Positions 9,510 to 18,794 of a stretch of DNA of 64,000 nt are shown piece after piece. The notes under the pieces are model-generated. The model saw only the letters and a list, made by a program, of their open reading frames with translations. It had not been told where the DNA came from and ran no database searches. Every line of letters starts with the position of its first letter. The stretch's first letter is position 1. This DNA is from Planctomycetota bacterium. GTDB lineage: Bacteria; Planctomycetota; Planctomycetia; Pirellulales; Pirellulaceae. The stretch spans positions 1 to 64,000 of the forward strand of contig JAPLNL010000092.1 of the NCBI GenBank assembly GCA_026692905.1, in the 5' to 3' direction. A program made the translations under genes and the position numbers.

Positions 9510-10025
9510 ATGGTGCCGTTTTTTATGTCGACCATCATGCTGCTTGCGAGCCTAAACATTTCTGAAAAGCGAGCGAAGCTGATTCAGCCGTTTGCGAACT
9601 GCACCAAGGATGTTTTTTCGATGATGCTCAACTGGGAAACTGAGCTCATCGGAATCTACACCAATGATGTTTTCCAGTCGAAGTACGACTGTAGTGGATT
9701 CATTGGTGTGTCAGGAGCCCTGCAAGGTTCCATCGTCGTGAGCGTCGACCAAGATGTTGCATTTGCCGCTGCCCACTCGTTTCTGGGCAATCGCCCAACG
9801 ACGATTAACGCAGAAGTGATCGACATGGTTGGAGAATTAACAAACATGATCGCTGGCGCCAGCAAGGACCGGATTGGCATCCCAGGGATTACTTTGGGCC
9901 TACCGACCGTAATCACCGGTAAACAGCACACGGTTTCCTTCGCAAACAGCGCACACGTCGAAATCCTCCAGTTCTCGTCGCCACACGGTGAACTGACGGT
10001 TGAAATCGGCGTGCGTGGTCTCTAG
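9510..10025 (+). CDS. cheX: Chemotaxis phosphatase CheX
   Basis: CheX dephosphorylates CheY-P in species without CheZ. The 171-residue protein matches the CheX fold in length. It has the ExxN catalytic motif in VGELTNMIAG, plus the conserved FIGVSGALQGSI strand region and late ITGKQHT motif. The start is uncertain: ATGs at 9510, 9525 and 9537 are in frame and none has a convincing Shine-Dalgarno sequence. It follows cheY closely. Its last four bases overlap the end of the convergent cfa gene. Confidence 0.92.
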   Translation: MVPFFMSTIMLLASLNISEKRAKLIQPFANCTKDVFSMMLNWETELIGIYTNDVFQSKYDCSGFIGVSGALQGSIVVSVDQDVAFAAAHSFLGNRPTTINAEVIDMVGELTNMIAGASKDRIGIPGITLGLPTVITGKQHTVSFANSAHVEILQFSSPHGELTVEIGVRGL

Positions 10026-11347
10026 GCTGCTCGATAGAGGTGCTCTCGAGTCGGAGGCATTCCTGAAATACCCTTGGCCGCCTTCTTGTTTGCAACGACT
10101 TGGAAGATCTTGATCGAACCAGCTGTAAAGCCTACCGAACCACCTGCCAAATAGGCGACCCACAGCCGATATCTTTCGGCTCCTACCAGCTCGATGGCCC
10201 GCTCCTTATTGGCCGACAAGTTCTTGCACCAAAAACGCAATGTGATTGCGTAATGGTCACGCCACGATTCAACGTCGTTGACTTCAAAGCCTGTCTGCTC
10301 CAAAAAGTCCGTTGTCATTCCAACCGGAATCAACTCGGAGCCTGGGAAGATGTACTTCAATAGGAACTTTCGCTCAGGTCGAATTCGCTTTACCAATTTC
10401 TGCGAAGACTTTGAGCTTCGGGCAATCGCATGGTTCAATACCAAACCGCGATCGCGTAACATCGAATTGATTTTGCTAAAGTAACGGGGATAGTTAGCAG
10501 CACCAATGTGCTCGGACATACCGATACTCGATATCTTGTCATACGTCCCCTGATGATTGGCGTAGTCGCAGATCTCAACGCTAACCTGGTTAGACAATCC
10601 AAGCTCCGCAATCTTCGCCTTGGCATAGTCGTGCTGCTGCTGAGACAGCGTAATCCCGTGAGCTTTTACGCCATAGTGCTTGGCCGCGTGGCAGATGAGG
10701 CCTCCCCAACCGCATCCAATATCCAACATCCGATCGCCAGGCTGAAGCTGGAGCTTGCGGCAAATCATGTCCATCTTGTCGTATTGCGCTTGGTCGAGTG
10801 AGTTGGACCAATCTCGAAAATACGCGCAGGTGTACATCATCTCTTTGCCGAGAAACAACTCGTAGAACTCATTGCCGACGTCGTAGTGAAATTGAATGTA
10901 GTCTTGATTCTTGCGTTTGGATTCTACGCGACCGACGCTATCTTTCTGGAACCCTTGCTTCAAGTCCGCAATCTGCGTCTTGGCGAACAAAAACGGAAGT
11001 GTCTTTTTCGCTAGCATAAGCTTGCTGATTTTACGTAGCCGCTCGCGACTAGAATCGCGAGTTTTCAAAGCTTCGGAGATGTCGATCAAGTCGCCCCCCT
11101 CGAAGTCGATATGTCCGGTTGCGTAAAGCCGAATGAGCATCTCCAACGTGGGCCGCCGCATCATGGAGCCGATAACGCCAGGCCCGGCAATTGCGATTAT
11201 GTACTTTCCGTCCGCATTTGGTCCCAACGGAACCACCTCTCCATTCCAAAGTCGCACAGAGACGTTCAAATTGAGTGGTTCGGCGAGCGAGTTCAGTAGG
11301 TCCTTAATCGACTTCAACTGAGAATCGGCGGAAAATAAGTTTAGCAT
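10022..11347 (-). CDS. cfa: Cyclopropane-fatty-acyl-phospholipid synthase
   Basis: This family transfers a methylene group from S-adenosylmethionine onto double bonds of membrane phospholipid acyl chains; close relatives make other methyl additions. The 441-residue protein has an N-terminal lipid-binding domain, then FHYDVGNEFYELFLG and MYTCAYF, the SAM-binding loop MLDIGCGWGGL, and SIGMSEHIG. I chose the ATG at 11347 (MLNLFSADS) because the 27 upstream residues look untranslated. It is convergent with cheX with a 4-bp overlap and has no obvious operon partner. Confidence 0.93.
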   Translation of the reverse strand: MLNLFSADSQLKSIKDLLNSLAEPLNLNVSVRLWNGEVVPLGPNADGKYIIAIAGPGVIGSMMRRPTLEMLIRLYATGHIDFEGGDLIDISEALKTRDSSRERLRKISKLMLAKKTLPFLFAKTQIADLKQGFQKDSVGRVESKRKNQDYIQFHYDVGNEFYELFLGKEMMYTCAYFRDWSNSLDQAQYDKMDMICRKLQLQPGDRMLDIGCGWGGLICHAAKHYGVKAHGITLSQQQHDYAKAKIAELGLSNQVSVEICDYANHQGTYDKISSIGMSEHIGAANYPRYFSKINSMLRDRGLVLNHAIARSSKSSQKLVKRIRPERKFLLKYIFPGSELIPVGMTTDFLEQTGFEVNDVESWRDHYAITLRFWCKNLSANKERAIELVGAERYRLWVAYLAGGSVGFTAGSIKIFQVVANKKAAKGISGMPPTREHLYRAA

Positions 11348-11527
11348 GCAAAGCGACTCCGTTCTAAGCCCTGGAAACGTGGCGGTTCTCCTTCCCTGGA
11401 GAAGTCGGGAGTGTAACCCATTCCGCAAGAATTTCTAATAGCGAAATTAGGCCCGCCATGACGTCGTATGGAAGCACTTAGGCGAGCGGCGAGTTCCAAG
11501 CGAAGCCAAAATCCCAATCAAAACACA

Positions 11528-11581
11528 GTGCAAAACCCCTCACCCCCAACCCTCTCCCCTAAGAGGGGCGAGGGGAGCAAA
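11528..11581. repeat. Family G dispersed repeat (GC-rich hairpin)
   Basis: The element contains CCCCTCACCCCCAACC and the complementary GAGGGGCGAGGGG. A close copy is at 48771-48823. It lies in the 310-bp gap between the cfa start and the end of the ceramidase-like gene. It could also act as a weak terminator for the ceramidase-like gene only if transcription ran leftward past 11658; that is speculative. No gene is visible in this gap. Confidence 0.8.
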
Positions 11582-11657
11582 ATCCACAAGATGTGGGTAA
11601 AGATGAGGATTTCATCCGTGGATTTCAAATGCCACTGCTCCGCAGTTAAGCCCGTGA

Positions 11658-13184
11658 CTAAAGTTTCTTCATTAACTCCCCAACTTTGTCCTCGAAAAGC
11701 TTCTGCCATTCGGGCCCGATCAAACAGTCGCAATCTTCCTGTGCGTAACCCGTATTGCGCCTTTGCTGAGCGGTTGGCGTGTAGTAGATGTAGCCGTTGG
11801 TGTAACCCGCGACAAACGTAAACCGATGGGGCGAGGACTTCTTGATGTTCAGTCCAATCTGGGTAGTCAACTCGCCTGGAAAGGTCGTCAGTACAAAGTC
11901 ACCGACTCGCAACACACCGACCTCGGCTTCCAGCGTTTCGGACTTCGCCGCTTTGTTTTGTTCGAGATGCATCTTCAACAAATCGAGATTGACATTGAGC
12001 CGAGTCAGGCGTTCCATCGTTTCGATATTCTCAAGGTAGGCCGCCATGTTGTCCTTGTTTTCTGCGTCCATTTTCAGCAAGTCGTCGCGACCGTTGGCCG
12101 CGTCCAAAAGATATCGGTGTGAATAGTATGCGGGGAACTCATCCGAGACTTTGTACTGAACAGCCATTGGAAGGAACGTCTTGAAGTTCAGACTGGTTCC
12201 GCGAAGCGACTTCAATAATCGAGCTTGTTCTGACTCAATGGCCTTGATTCGAGTCTCCATGTCCGCCGCCCGAGGAAGCGACAGAGGTTCATTGAGTATT
12301 TGCATCGCTACGTCCGACTTTGGCTTGATGGTTTTCAGGCCTCGCAACACGCTAAGCCCAAGCATATTGCCAAGCGGCTCCGAATCGCGAGGATTATGAA
12401 CACCTTTGTACACGATGGGATTCACGTCACCTGCACAGCCTTGCACAAAGAAAGCCATGATCTCAGTCCCCGCATTCTCCTCGATGACCTTGGAAGCGAA
12501 TCCCGGGAAATCTGCTGTGCTTGCTTTGGACGGAACTCCAGCGATAGGATGGCATGCGAAGTTGTAAACGACGGCAAGTGGACTACCGTTCATGCGATCC
12601 AAACGCAGCAGTCCGACCTCCGGATCGATTGGCCCGATGGCCTTTACATCTTGATCGCGGGGCATTGAGTATGCATGCCGAACGTCCGTTTCACTTCCAT
12701 CGGTCATGAGCAAGCGGCGGTTTTCCATGATGCGTCCTTCCTGGCTAACACCAGCACCAGCTTGCACTGGAACGATGGAAGACCACGCGCTCCGAACGGC
12801 CTGGATCGTTCGCTGTTCTACGTCGGAACAAACGATACCGTGGCAGTGACTGGCGTTGACTATCACGCTCGATGGTGGAATCCCGAGTTCGCGCTGAAGC
12901 TCTGTGCGAACGTTGGAAAGATACTTGTCGCTAATGTGTCCGATACCACCAATCGCAACGGCATCGACGGTAATCAAGATAGCTACTTTTTTGCCCTGCT
13001 TCATCACGAGCGCTTTGACAAACAGCGGGTCATTGATCGGCTTGGTTGGCTCGGAGATGTCCGCCTTGCCAACTCCTGCCAGGAGCTCCTCGGCGAGTAG
13101 ATTAACATCGTGGAGCGGAATAAGGGTGAAGCAAACGATTAAGAGTGCGAAAAGGGAGGTCTTGTGGAAGTTGCGAGTGGACAT
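11658..13184 (-). CDS. Secreted neutral/alkaline ceramidase-like protein
   Basis: Neutral ceramidases cleave the amide bond of ceramides; planctomycetes carry many divergent members of unknown substrate. The 508-residue protein has an N-terminal signal sequence (about 1-30) followed by the family's opening strand VGKADISEP. Possible zinc ligands are the histidines in ASHCHG (the family's SHTHSGP) and NFACHPIAG. FVQGCAGDVNP matches the family's conserved QGxxGD segment. The C-terminal part ends in FVAGYTNGYIYYTPT, also typical. ATG 13184 has AAAGGGA upstream. It lies downstream of rpsA on the same strand, but a strong terminator separates them. Confidence 0.85.
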   Translation of the reverse strand: MSTRNFHKTSLFALLIVCFTLIPLHDVNLLAEELLAGVGKADISEPTKPINDPLFVKALVMKQGKKVAILITVDAVAIGGIGHISDKYLSNVRTELQRELGIPPSSVIVNASHCHGIVCSDVEQRTIQAVRSAWSSIVPVQAGAGVSQEGRIMENRRLLMTDGSETDVRHAYSMPRDQDVKAIGPIDPEVGLLRLDRMNGSPLAVVYNFACHPIAGVPSKASTADFPGFASKVIEENAGTEIMAFFVQGCAGDVNPIVYKGVHNPRDSEPLGNMLGLSVLRGLKTIKPKSDVAMQILNEPLSLPRAADMETRIKAIESEQARLLKSLRGTSLNFKTFLPMAVQYKVSDEFPAYYSHRYLLDAANGRDDLLKMDAENKDNMAAYLENIETMERLTRLNVNLDLLKMHLEQNKAAKSETLEAEVGVLRVGDFVLTTFPGELTTQIGLNIKKSSPHRFTFVAGYTNGYIYYTPTAQQRRNTGYAQEDCDCLIGPEWQKLFEDKVGELMKKL

Positions 13185-13240
13185 GAGGTTCCCTTTTTCG
13201 GATGACCGTTAAACGAAATTGCAAACATAAACGAGTATAC

Positions 13241-13277
13241 AAAAAAAGAGGGCTGGTCTTTCGACCAACCCTCTTTT
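13241..13277 (-). terminator. Rho-independent terminator of rpsA
   Basis: A near-perfect hairpin pairs AAAAGAGGGCTGGTC with GACCAACCCTCTTTT around a TTTC loop. On the minus strand it ends in a run of seven U. It starts about 35 nt after the rpsA stop codon. The A-tract on the other side could make it bidirectional. Confidence 0.92.
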
Positions 13278-13311
13278 GATTTTTGCAAACGAAGTAGATC
13301 GTTTTGAGCAA

Positions 13312-15108
13312 TTAGTTCGCAGGAGGCGTTTGGATGAGGAGACCTTCGCTGCCCAAGCCACCCTTGAGTTCGACTTGTGGTTTGTCGGACTTCGGCTGTT
13401 GAGCTTGTTCCTTTTCCTTTTCGGCTTCAGCCAAGTGCTGTTCTTCGGACCAATCAACGCGTTTGCGTGACAAGCCGATCTTGCGTTCTTCACTGTCGAC
13501 TCGCAGAACCTTCACTTCGATTTCATCACCGACCTTGACGATATCTTCTGGGTTCTCAACCTTGTGATCGGCCAATTCCGAGATATGCAACAGGCCTTCG
13601 AGCGAATCTTCCAGCCCGACGAATACACCGAAGTTGGTGATCTTCGTAACCTTGCCGCTGACCAACTGTCCTGGTTGATACTTGGCGGGGATGGTGGTAT
13701 TCCATGGGTCGTCATCAAGCTGCTTGAGACCAAGTGCAATTCGGCGACGGGTTTGGTCGACGCTTAGCACGCGGCAGCGAACTTGTTGGCCCTTGGTGAG
13801 CAACTCGCTTGGATGACTGATCTTGCGGGTCCAGGACATGTCGGAAACGTGGAGCAAACCATCGATCCCTTCCTCGAGCTCGATGAACGCACCGTAGTTG
13901 GTGAGATTTCGAACCTTGCCAGTGACTTGAGCGTTCTCTGGGTACTTTTCCATGACGACATCCCAGGGATTGGATTGTGTCTGTTTGATACCTAAAGAGA
14001 GCTGTTGGCCTTGAGCGTCGACACCAAGAATCTTGACGTCGATCTTGTCGCCGATTTGGACCATTTCGCTTGGGTGATTGATGCGGCGAGTCCAGGACAT
14101 TTCGCTGATGTGCACGAGCCCTTCGATACCTGGCTCGAGCTTCACGAATGCACCGTAGCTCATCACATTGACAACTTCGCCAGGGATTGTCGTGCCGACA
14201 GGATACTTTTCGGCGATGTTGGTCCAAGGGTTGTTTTGCTTTTGCTTGAGTCCCAAAGCGATTTTTTGTTTTTCGCGATCGATTTGCAGAATCTTGACTT
14301 CGATTTCTTGATCGATCGAGACCATTTCGGTTGGGTGACCGATTCGTTCCCAGCTCATGTCGGTGATGTGGAGCAAACCATCGATACCGCCAAGGTCCAC
14401 GAACGCACCGAAATCGGCGATATTTTTGACAATACCCTTTCGGACTTGACCGATTTCGAGTTCGGCCATGAGGTGTTCGCGATCTTCTTCGCGTTGCTTT
14501 TCGATGAGCGATCGTCGGCTGACGACGATGTTGCGTCGTGTTTCGTCGATCTTGAGGACTTCGCACTGAACCACACGGCCGATGTAGTCACCGATGTCGT
14601 TCGGGCGACGGATGTCCACTTGGCTAGCTGGCAAGAAGACGGGCACGCCGATATCGACGAGCAAACCGCCCTTGATCTTGCGAGTAACGGTACCAGTGAC
14701 CACTTGGCCTTCCTGGACCGAAAGCATCATCTGTTCCCATTGGATGATCTTTTCAGCTTTTCGCTTGCTGAGGCTGATCATAGCCCGAACGTCTTCTGGG
14801 GCTCCGTGTTGGTCTTCGACTTCTTCGATCAGGACCTTAACCGTTTGGCCGACTTCCGGTGGTGGCTCGTGCTCGTCCCACTCGTTCTTGTGAATAGCAC
14901 CCTCGCTCTTGAAGCCGACGTCGACCACGACGAATTCGTCGTTGATTTCGACAATCTTGCCCTCGACAATTTGGTTGACATCAAATTGCTTGTTGGCGTC
15001 TAAGAGTGACTCGTCAAACAATGATCCGGCTGCATCGCCGAACATCATTTCGAGTTCCTGCTCCAGGATATCATCCTCTAGGGAGCGAATGAGGGTACGA
15101 TTTACCAT
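13312..15108 (-). CDS. rpsA: 30S ribosomal protein S1
   Basis: S1 binds mRNA leaders on the small subunit and helps start translation. The 598-residue protein carries six S1 (OB-fold) domains. Domains 1-2 are divergent ([38 protein letters not shown]) and 3-6 are close copies (for example [17 protein letters not shown] and [17 protein letters not shown]). This is the domain number of the E. coli protein. The tail is charged ([11 protein letters not shown]). ATG 15108 is preceded by AAGGA at 10-nt spacing. It is monocistronic, with its own terminator. Confidence 0.97.
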   Translation of the reverse strand: MVNRTLIRSLEDDILEQELEMMFGDAAGSLFDESLLDANKQFDVNQIVEGKIVEINDEFVVVDVGFKSEGAIHKNEWDEHEPPPEVGQTVKVLIEEVEDQHGAPEDVRAMISLSKRKAEKIIQWEQMMLSVQEGQVVTGTVTRKIKGGLLVDIGVPVFLPASQVDIRRPNDIGDYIGRVVQCEVLKIDETRRNIVVSRRSLIEKQREEDREHLMAELEIGQVRKGIVKNIADFGAFVDLGGIDGLLHITDMSWERIGHPTEMVSIDQEIEVKILQIDREKQKIALGLKQKQNNPWTNIAEKYPVGTTIPGEVVNVMSYGAFVKLEPGIEGLVHISEMSWTRRINHPSEMVQIGDKIDVKILGVDAQGQQLSLGIKQTQSNPWDVVMEKYPENAQVTGKVRNLTNYGAFIELEEGIDGLLHVSDMSWTRKISHPSELLTKGQQVRCRVLSVDQTRRRIALGLKQLDDDPWNTTIPAKYQPGQLVSGKVTKITNFGVFVGLEDSLEGLLHISELADHKVENPEDIVKVGDEIEVKVLRVDSEERKIGLSRKRVDWSEEQHLAEAEKEKEQAQQPKSDKPQVELKGGLGSEGLLIQTPPAN

Positions 15109-15479
15109 GCGTTAAAGTCCTTGGGTATGCTAGCGGGAGGATTCGGCTAGACGCATGGGAAAGAGAAACAACCGATTAAAGATCGATTTACGTGAATCCT
15201 TCTTGGCGATAAAGTTCTGAGACCGACTCTCGACGCAGCGTAAAAAAAAGTGGAAATCTGTTGATTGAGGGTCGGGGCAACTTGCCGAAAACCTGAAAAC
15301 TCACGCAACCTTGGGCCACGAAGTGTAACAATGTTTGCGGAGGACGGCAACAGCGACTCACCTGTGCAACAGCCAAGTTTGCCTTTGTTTTGATGAAGTT
15401 TGCAGAGCAAGTACGAGATTCAGTTCCCGCCGATCCCTAAACCTTTTCCAACCCTTTTCCCAATCTAAGAATTCTCCTT
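15109..15479. other. Divergent promoter region of rpsA and rpiB
   Basis: This 371-bp gap must hold promoters for rpsA (minus) and rpiB (plus). No repeat element or coding pattern was seen, which sets it apart from most gaps in the window. Confidence 0.5.
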
Positions 15480-15980
15480 ATGACCGTAACCAGCCCTCTT
15501 CGATACGCAATTGGCGGTGACCACGCAGGATTTTTGCTCAAGAACGATGTGGTCAAGCTCCTGCTATCGCAAGCGATTAACGTAATCGATTGCGGTACCC
15601 ACTCGGGCGATTCCTGCGATTTTCCTGATTTTGCAGAAATGGTTGCAGTAAAGATCTTAGCCGGAGAAATCGATCGTGGGATCTTGGTTTGCGGTTCAGG
15701 AGTTGGCGTTAGCGTGGCGGCGAACAAGTTTCCCGGAATCCGAGCTAGTCTTTGCCACGACACTTACTCCGCTCGCCAAGGCGTCGAGCACGATGACATG
15801 AATGTCCTCTGCATCGGAGCACGGGTCATCGGCCCCGAATCTGCGTTCGAAGTCGTCCGGTCGTTCTTGGGTGCTCGCTATACTCCGGCTCCCCGCCACG
15901 CTGCTCGATTGGCCAAAATCGTTGATATCGAGCGCCGCGTTCTCTCTGGCGAGTTTTCTCACGGCGAGCACCAAAGCTAA
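15480..15980 (+). CDS. rpiB: Ribose-5-phosphate isomerase B (RpiB/LacAB family)
   Basis: RpiB interconverts ribulose 5-phosphate and ribose 5-phosphate in the pentose phosphate pathway. The 166-residue protein has GGDHAGF with the catalytic Asp-x-His region near the N-terminus, the catalytic Cys in LVCGSGVGVSVAANK, and CHDTYSARQGVEHDDMNVLCIGARV, which are all family hallmarks. Length is normal. Its 3' half lies opposite the 3' end of the convergent MFS gene: the two stop codons lie inside each other's genes and overlap by 285 bp. Confidence 0.95.
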   Translation: MTVTSPLRYAIGGDHAGFLLKNDVVKLLLSQAINVIDCGTHSGDSCDFPDFAEMVAVKILAGEIDRGILVCGSGVGVSVAANKFPGIRASLCHDTYSARQGVEHDDMNVLCIGARVIGPESAFEVVRSFLGARYTPAPRHAARLAKIVDIERRVLSGEFSHGEHQS

Positions 15981-17171
15981 CGCGGAAAGCGGTAAAGCGA
16001 CTACCCAGAGCGGTGCTGGCCCCATACCGAATCGCGATGAAATCGAAGCGATTAAGGTCGCGGTCGTATAGCCAAGCGATTGGGCAAGGGTCATCGACGC
16101 GACTCCCATCACCGTGGGATTCAACCGATGGGCATGTTCGTTGGCCGAGATCTGAAACGGGCAATTCAAAGCCAACGCAATGGCGCACACTCCGAAAACG
16201 CCAAAGCCCTGCGTAGCCATCAAGCAGCCCGAAAACAGCAGCACCCAACCGAGTGGGCCGACAAATAGCAGCTTCCGCTTCATGCTCGGCAGGAAAGGCA
16301 TCGCGATGAGGACGCTGATTTCAACTGCAACCGCCACCGCGAAAACAAAGTAGCCAGCGTTTCCGTACGTCGTTGTTAGAAACTCGTGTGCGTACAAACC
16401 GTAGGACATTTCGCAAATCGCGACCATCCAGACCAACAGCAACAAACCGTACCAATCCAACCGCTCGGATGGCGAGTGCGTTTTGACGGAAGGTGCGTAT
16501 CGAGTTTGGGACGGCAACGCATGATGTGTTTTCGAACTGGTTGATTCGTAGGTCGATTTGACGTCAGGAATCAGTCGCCACGCGAGGAATGCAATGAGCG
16601 CATGAACCACGCTGACCGTTGCCCCGATAAACATGTGGTAGTCGGATACGGCTTCCGCACTGCTGCTCAACGTGCCCATCAATACCAATGCCACCATGTA
16701 CCCTGCGGAGCCTGCCGCTCGAACCGTATATGCGTGGTCGCCCATCGTGGAGACGCCGATGTGATTGAGCAATGTCATCGTGCTGGATTGCACACAGCCC
16801 AGCAATAGCATGCACATCGCAATGTCCAAAACTGGCCCAAGCAAAACATTGCCTGTCGTGGTCTGGTGGAGTCGCCACCCCATCAGCAATTGCAATACGG
16901 CCACACCTAGCGCTGAACAAAACAAAACCAATCGCGGCGACTTGGTCCACCCACGCGATTCCGCAAAACGGAAGAAGTAGTATGTCGCGCAGGCTGCGAT
17001 TGGCCCAATGCTGGCGACTAGGCTGGCGGACCCGGGAGTAAGAACGTTGCGCAAGTGTGTCTGCAAAGGGAAGGAACTAAATCCCAAGGCAAGGAAGTGC
17101 ACGAAATAAGTGGTGCCAGAAAAAAATATCGAAGCGGCCGTTCGTTCCGTCGGCAAAGAGCTCGTTGTCAC
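15696..17171 (-). CDS. Major facilitator superfamily transporter
   Basis: This is a 491-residue integral membrane protein with about 12 hydrophobic segments and a central loop of about 30 polar residues (near 205-235) between the two halves, as in MFS permeases. The N-terminal pattern (YFVHFLALGFSSFPLQTHL) resembles the LacY/nucleoside:H+ symporter branch. The substrate cannot be told. It starts with GTG at 17171. The last membrane segment ends near LALVLAVRKLA; the remaining 85-90 residues are soluble and come from the antisense strand of rpiB, so the original stop has probably been lost or the tail acquired by overprinting. Confidence 0.85.
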   Translation of the reverse strand: MTTSSLPTERTAASIFFSGTTYFVHFLALGFSSFPLQTHLRNVLTPGSASLVASIGPIAACATYYFFRFAESRGWTKSPRLVLFCSALGVAVLQLLMGWRLHQTTTGNVLLGPVLDIAMCMLLLGCVQSSTMTLLNHIGVSTMGDHAYTVRAAGSAGYMVALVLMGTLSSSAEAVSDYHMFIGATVSVVHALIAFLAWRLIPDVKSTYESTSSKTHHALPSQTRYAPSVKTHSPSERLDWYGLLLLVWMVAICEMSYGLYAHEFLTTTYGNAGYFVFAVAVAVEISVLIAMPFLPSMKRKLLFVGPLGWVLLFSGCLMATQGFGVFGVCAIALALNCPFQISANEHAHRLNPTVMGVASMTLAQSLGYTTATLIASISSRFGMGPAPLWVVALPLSALALVLAVRKLARENAALDINDFGQSSSVAGSRSIASTQERPDDFERRFGADDPCSDAEDIHVIVLDALASGVSVVAKTSSDSGKLVRRHANANS

Positions 17172-17690
17172 AGGTTGTCCAAATTAATAGTAATGCTGCC
17201 CGATCCATCCATGTCCGCTCTATCTTGCATCAAGTCGCCGGCTGAGTCCAGACACATTTAACCACAAAAAGTCTTACAGACACGATGCAATTTAGGACTA
17301 GAAAAAGCTGTCATTGGTTCGCTTTTCCGCAACAGCGGTTACGACTCCCTTGGGTTCAGAATAAGGCTCAGGGTCATGCCTCAAGGTGGAAAGTGAACAT
17401 AGAGCCTAGCCCGGATAATCCACAACGCTCGATTTGAGCCCCAGGCGCTAGCGGCGCTAGCCGTCTCACTTTTGAACCCAACAAAACGCTTGGGGGGAAT
17501 TGGGAGGGCGAGGCCACCGCTGTAAACATGTTTCCAACAAGTTTACCTAAGCAATTCATTGCTCGGGAGGGTGAGGCTCCTGCCGAGCCTTTGGACCGTT
17601 GGCTCGGCAGGAGCCTCGCCCTCCCTAAGGTTTGTGGGGCGAGGCTCCTGCCGAGCCACTATTGAACGCGGAAAGTAGATCGCTTTGCAG
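17172..17690. repeat. Gene-poor gap with family A repeats
   Basis: The first 250 bp hold the presumed MFS promoter and show no other pattern. A full family A palindrome is at 17565-17625 and a half element at 17634-17657. The flank at 17521-17570 (TGTAAACATGTTTCCAAC and following) recurs almost exactly before the copy at 50475, so the mobile or duplicated unit is longer than the palindrome. A short GGCGCTAGCGGCGCTAGCC palindrome lies near 17446. Confidence 0.85.
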
Positions 17691-17939
17691 CTAAGAATTC
17701 TTTTGATCAGGACAACGAAACCGGTTCACCTCGGCACTGCGAAGTCTCAAGTGTTTGGTTCGGCGCTGCGTCGTTCTCGCCCTCCAAAGCCGAAACGAAG
17801 AGGGTTTTAACTCTGCACGCATCAACTTGATCACATCGCCTGGCGTCAGTCCAAACTGGGTTTGAATGGCATCGAATGTTGTTCGATCCTCCCAAGCCAT
17901 TTGAATGATTCGATCTACTTCGTCGACCGTGAAAGCCAT
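17691..17939 (-). CDS. TIGR03643 family small protein
   Basis: This 82-residue protein of unknown function matches what I know of the TIGR03643 family: VDEVDRIIQMAWEDRTTFDAI, then QFGLTPGDVIKLMR and LKPSSFRLWR. The first part looks like a helix-turn-helix, so DNA or RNA binding is possible but unproven. The C-terminal tail is basic (RRTKHLRLRSAEVNR). ATG 17939 starts the family's conserved region. It stands alone between repeat clusters. Confidence 0.85.
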   Translation of the reverse strand: MAFTVDEVDRIIQMAWEDRTTFDAIQTQFGLTPGDVIKLMRAELKPSSFRLWRARTTQRRTKHLRLRSAEVNRFRCPDQKNS

Positions 17940-18014
17940 CTTGCCCCATTTCCAGTTAGATATTGTTCCTGTAGGAGATTATCTAACTAGGTCAAGCACG
18001 CAAAAACGAGTTTG

Positions 18015-18074
18015 GTGAAAGTCGTCAAGACTTTCGGTTTTACTTGGAACGAAACTCTTGACGAGTTTCGCTAC
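18015..18074. repeat. Family D inverted repeat
   Basis: The arms read GAAAGTCGTCAAGACTTTCGG and CGAAACTCTTGACGAGTTTCG, with a short spacer. The same pair in the opposite order is at 47481-47552. Confidence 0.85.
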
Positions 18075-18097
18075 GGGGCATCGTTCGCGGAAATATT

Positions 18098-18194
18098 CCC
18101 AGCGGTTTCACCAATCCCAGCGGTTTCACCAATCCCAGCGGTTTCACCAATCAAGGCGGTTTCACCAATCAAGGCGGTTTCACCAATCAAGGCG
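18098..18194. repeat. 18-bp minisatellite, about 5.4 copies
   Basis: Three copies of CCCAGCGGTTTCACCAAT are followed by two and a half copies of CAAGGCGGTTTCACCAAT. The unit is a multiple of three and is open in several frames, but no convincing gene uses it. It borders the 3' end of the small gene at 18229. Confidence 0.95.
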
Positions 18195-18228
18195 TACTCA
18201 TGACGAGAGGTGCGAGTTGCCTCGCCAA

Positions 18229-18492
18229 TTAATCCGCACCGTCAGAACGCTGGTATCCGAGTCCGGTCAACACCCCAATCAATTCATCCGTTGTGATGTA
18301 TCGGCGGTGGTGTTCCACTTTGTAGCTGTCAATGGCCTCAGCTAACTGGCGACCTTCTCGAGAAAGGTTATTGTACGAATTGCCGAACTGCCGCCGTTCG
18401 CCGCGTTCGCCGCTACCCGATTGTTGTCGTCTGTCCACGAATGGAACTTCCGCGACAGCAGGAGTTGGAGTGACTGGTGTTGCCAGGCTCAT
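18229..18492 (-). CDS. Small conserved planctomycete protein of unknown function
   Basis: This is an 87-residue protein. The N-terminal half is low-complexity (proline, threonine, then RRQQSGSGERGERRQFGNS). The C-terminal half is a compact helical segment (LSREGRQLAEAIDSYKVEHHRRYIT and ELIGVLTGLGY) that I recall from short planctomycete proteins that have an L-G-Y ending. ATG 18492 is preceded by AAAGGGA. Function is unknown. Confidence 0.7.
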   Translation of the reverse strand: MSLATPVTPTPAVAEVPFVDRRQQSGSGERGERRQFGNSYNNLSREGRQLAEAIDSYKVEHHRRYITTDELIGVLTGLGYQRSDGAD

Positions 18493-18794
18493 TGTACGTT
18501 TGTTCCCTTTCAAGGCGTAGACTGATCGTGGTTAGGAAGCCAACCCAAACTTAGGTTACGAAGGGAGAATGGCAAGTTAGAATTTGAAAGAATACGTCAT
18601 CACCGGAATGCTAGCTCCCTTGCTTAAGCGAAATCACGGTTGTGATGACTATGCAAAGAGTAGCGGCGACCATGAAAACTTAAGTCATGTACAGTGCGAT
18701 GCTTGCCAGAAAAAAACAGGCGGTAGAGTCTCCCAGAGGAGTAGAGATTCCCAGAGGAATAGTCCTCCGAATCGTTCCGGGATAAAAAACCGTT

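Noticed and set aside
11758-12122. Plus-strand frames opposite the ceramidase-like gene
   Set aside because: They are antisense shadows without domains or ribosome-binding sites.
13715-14566. A 283-codon arginine-rich frame inside rpsA
   Set aside because: It is a +1 frame of the S1 coding region with low-complexity Arg/Ser/His composition; rpsA explains the region.
14005-15003. A 332-codon open frame opposite rpsA
   Set aside because: It is antisense to a six-domain S1 gene; its repeated Asp/Val/Phe-rich product mirrors the S1 repeats and shows no domain of its own.
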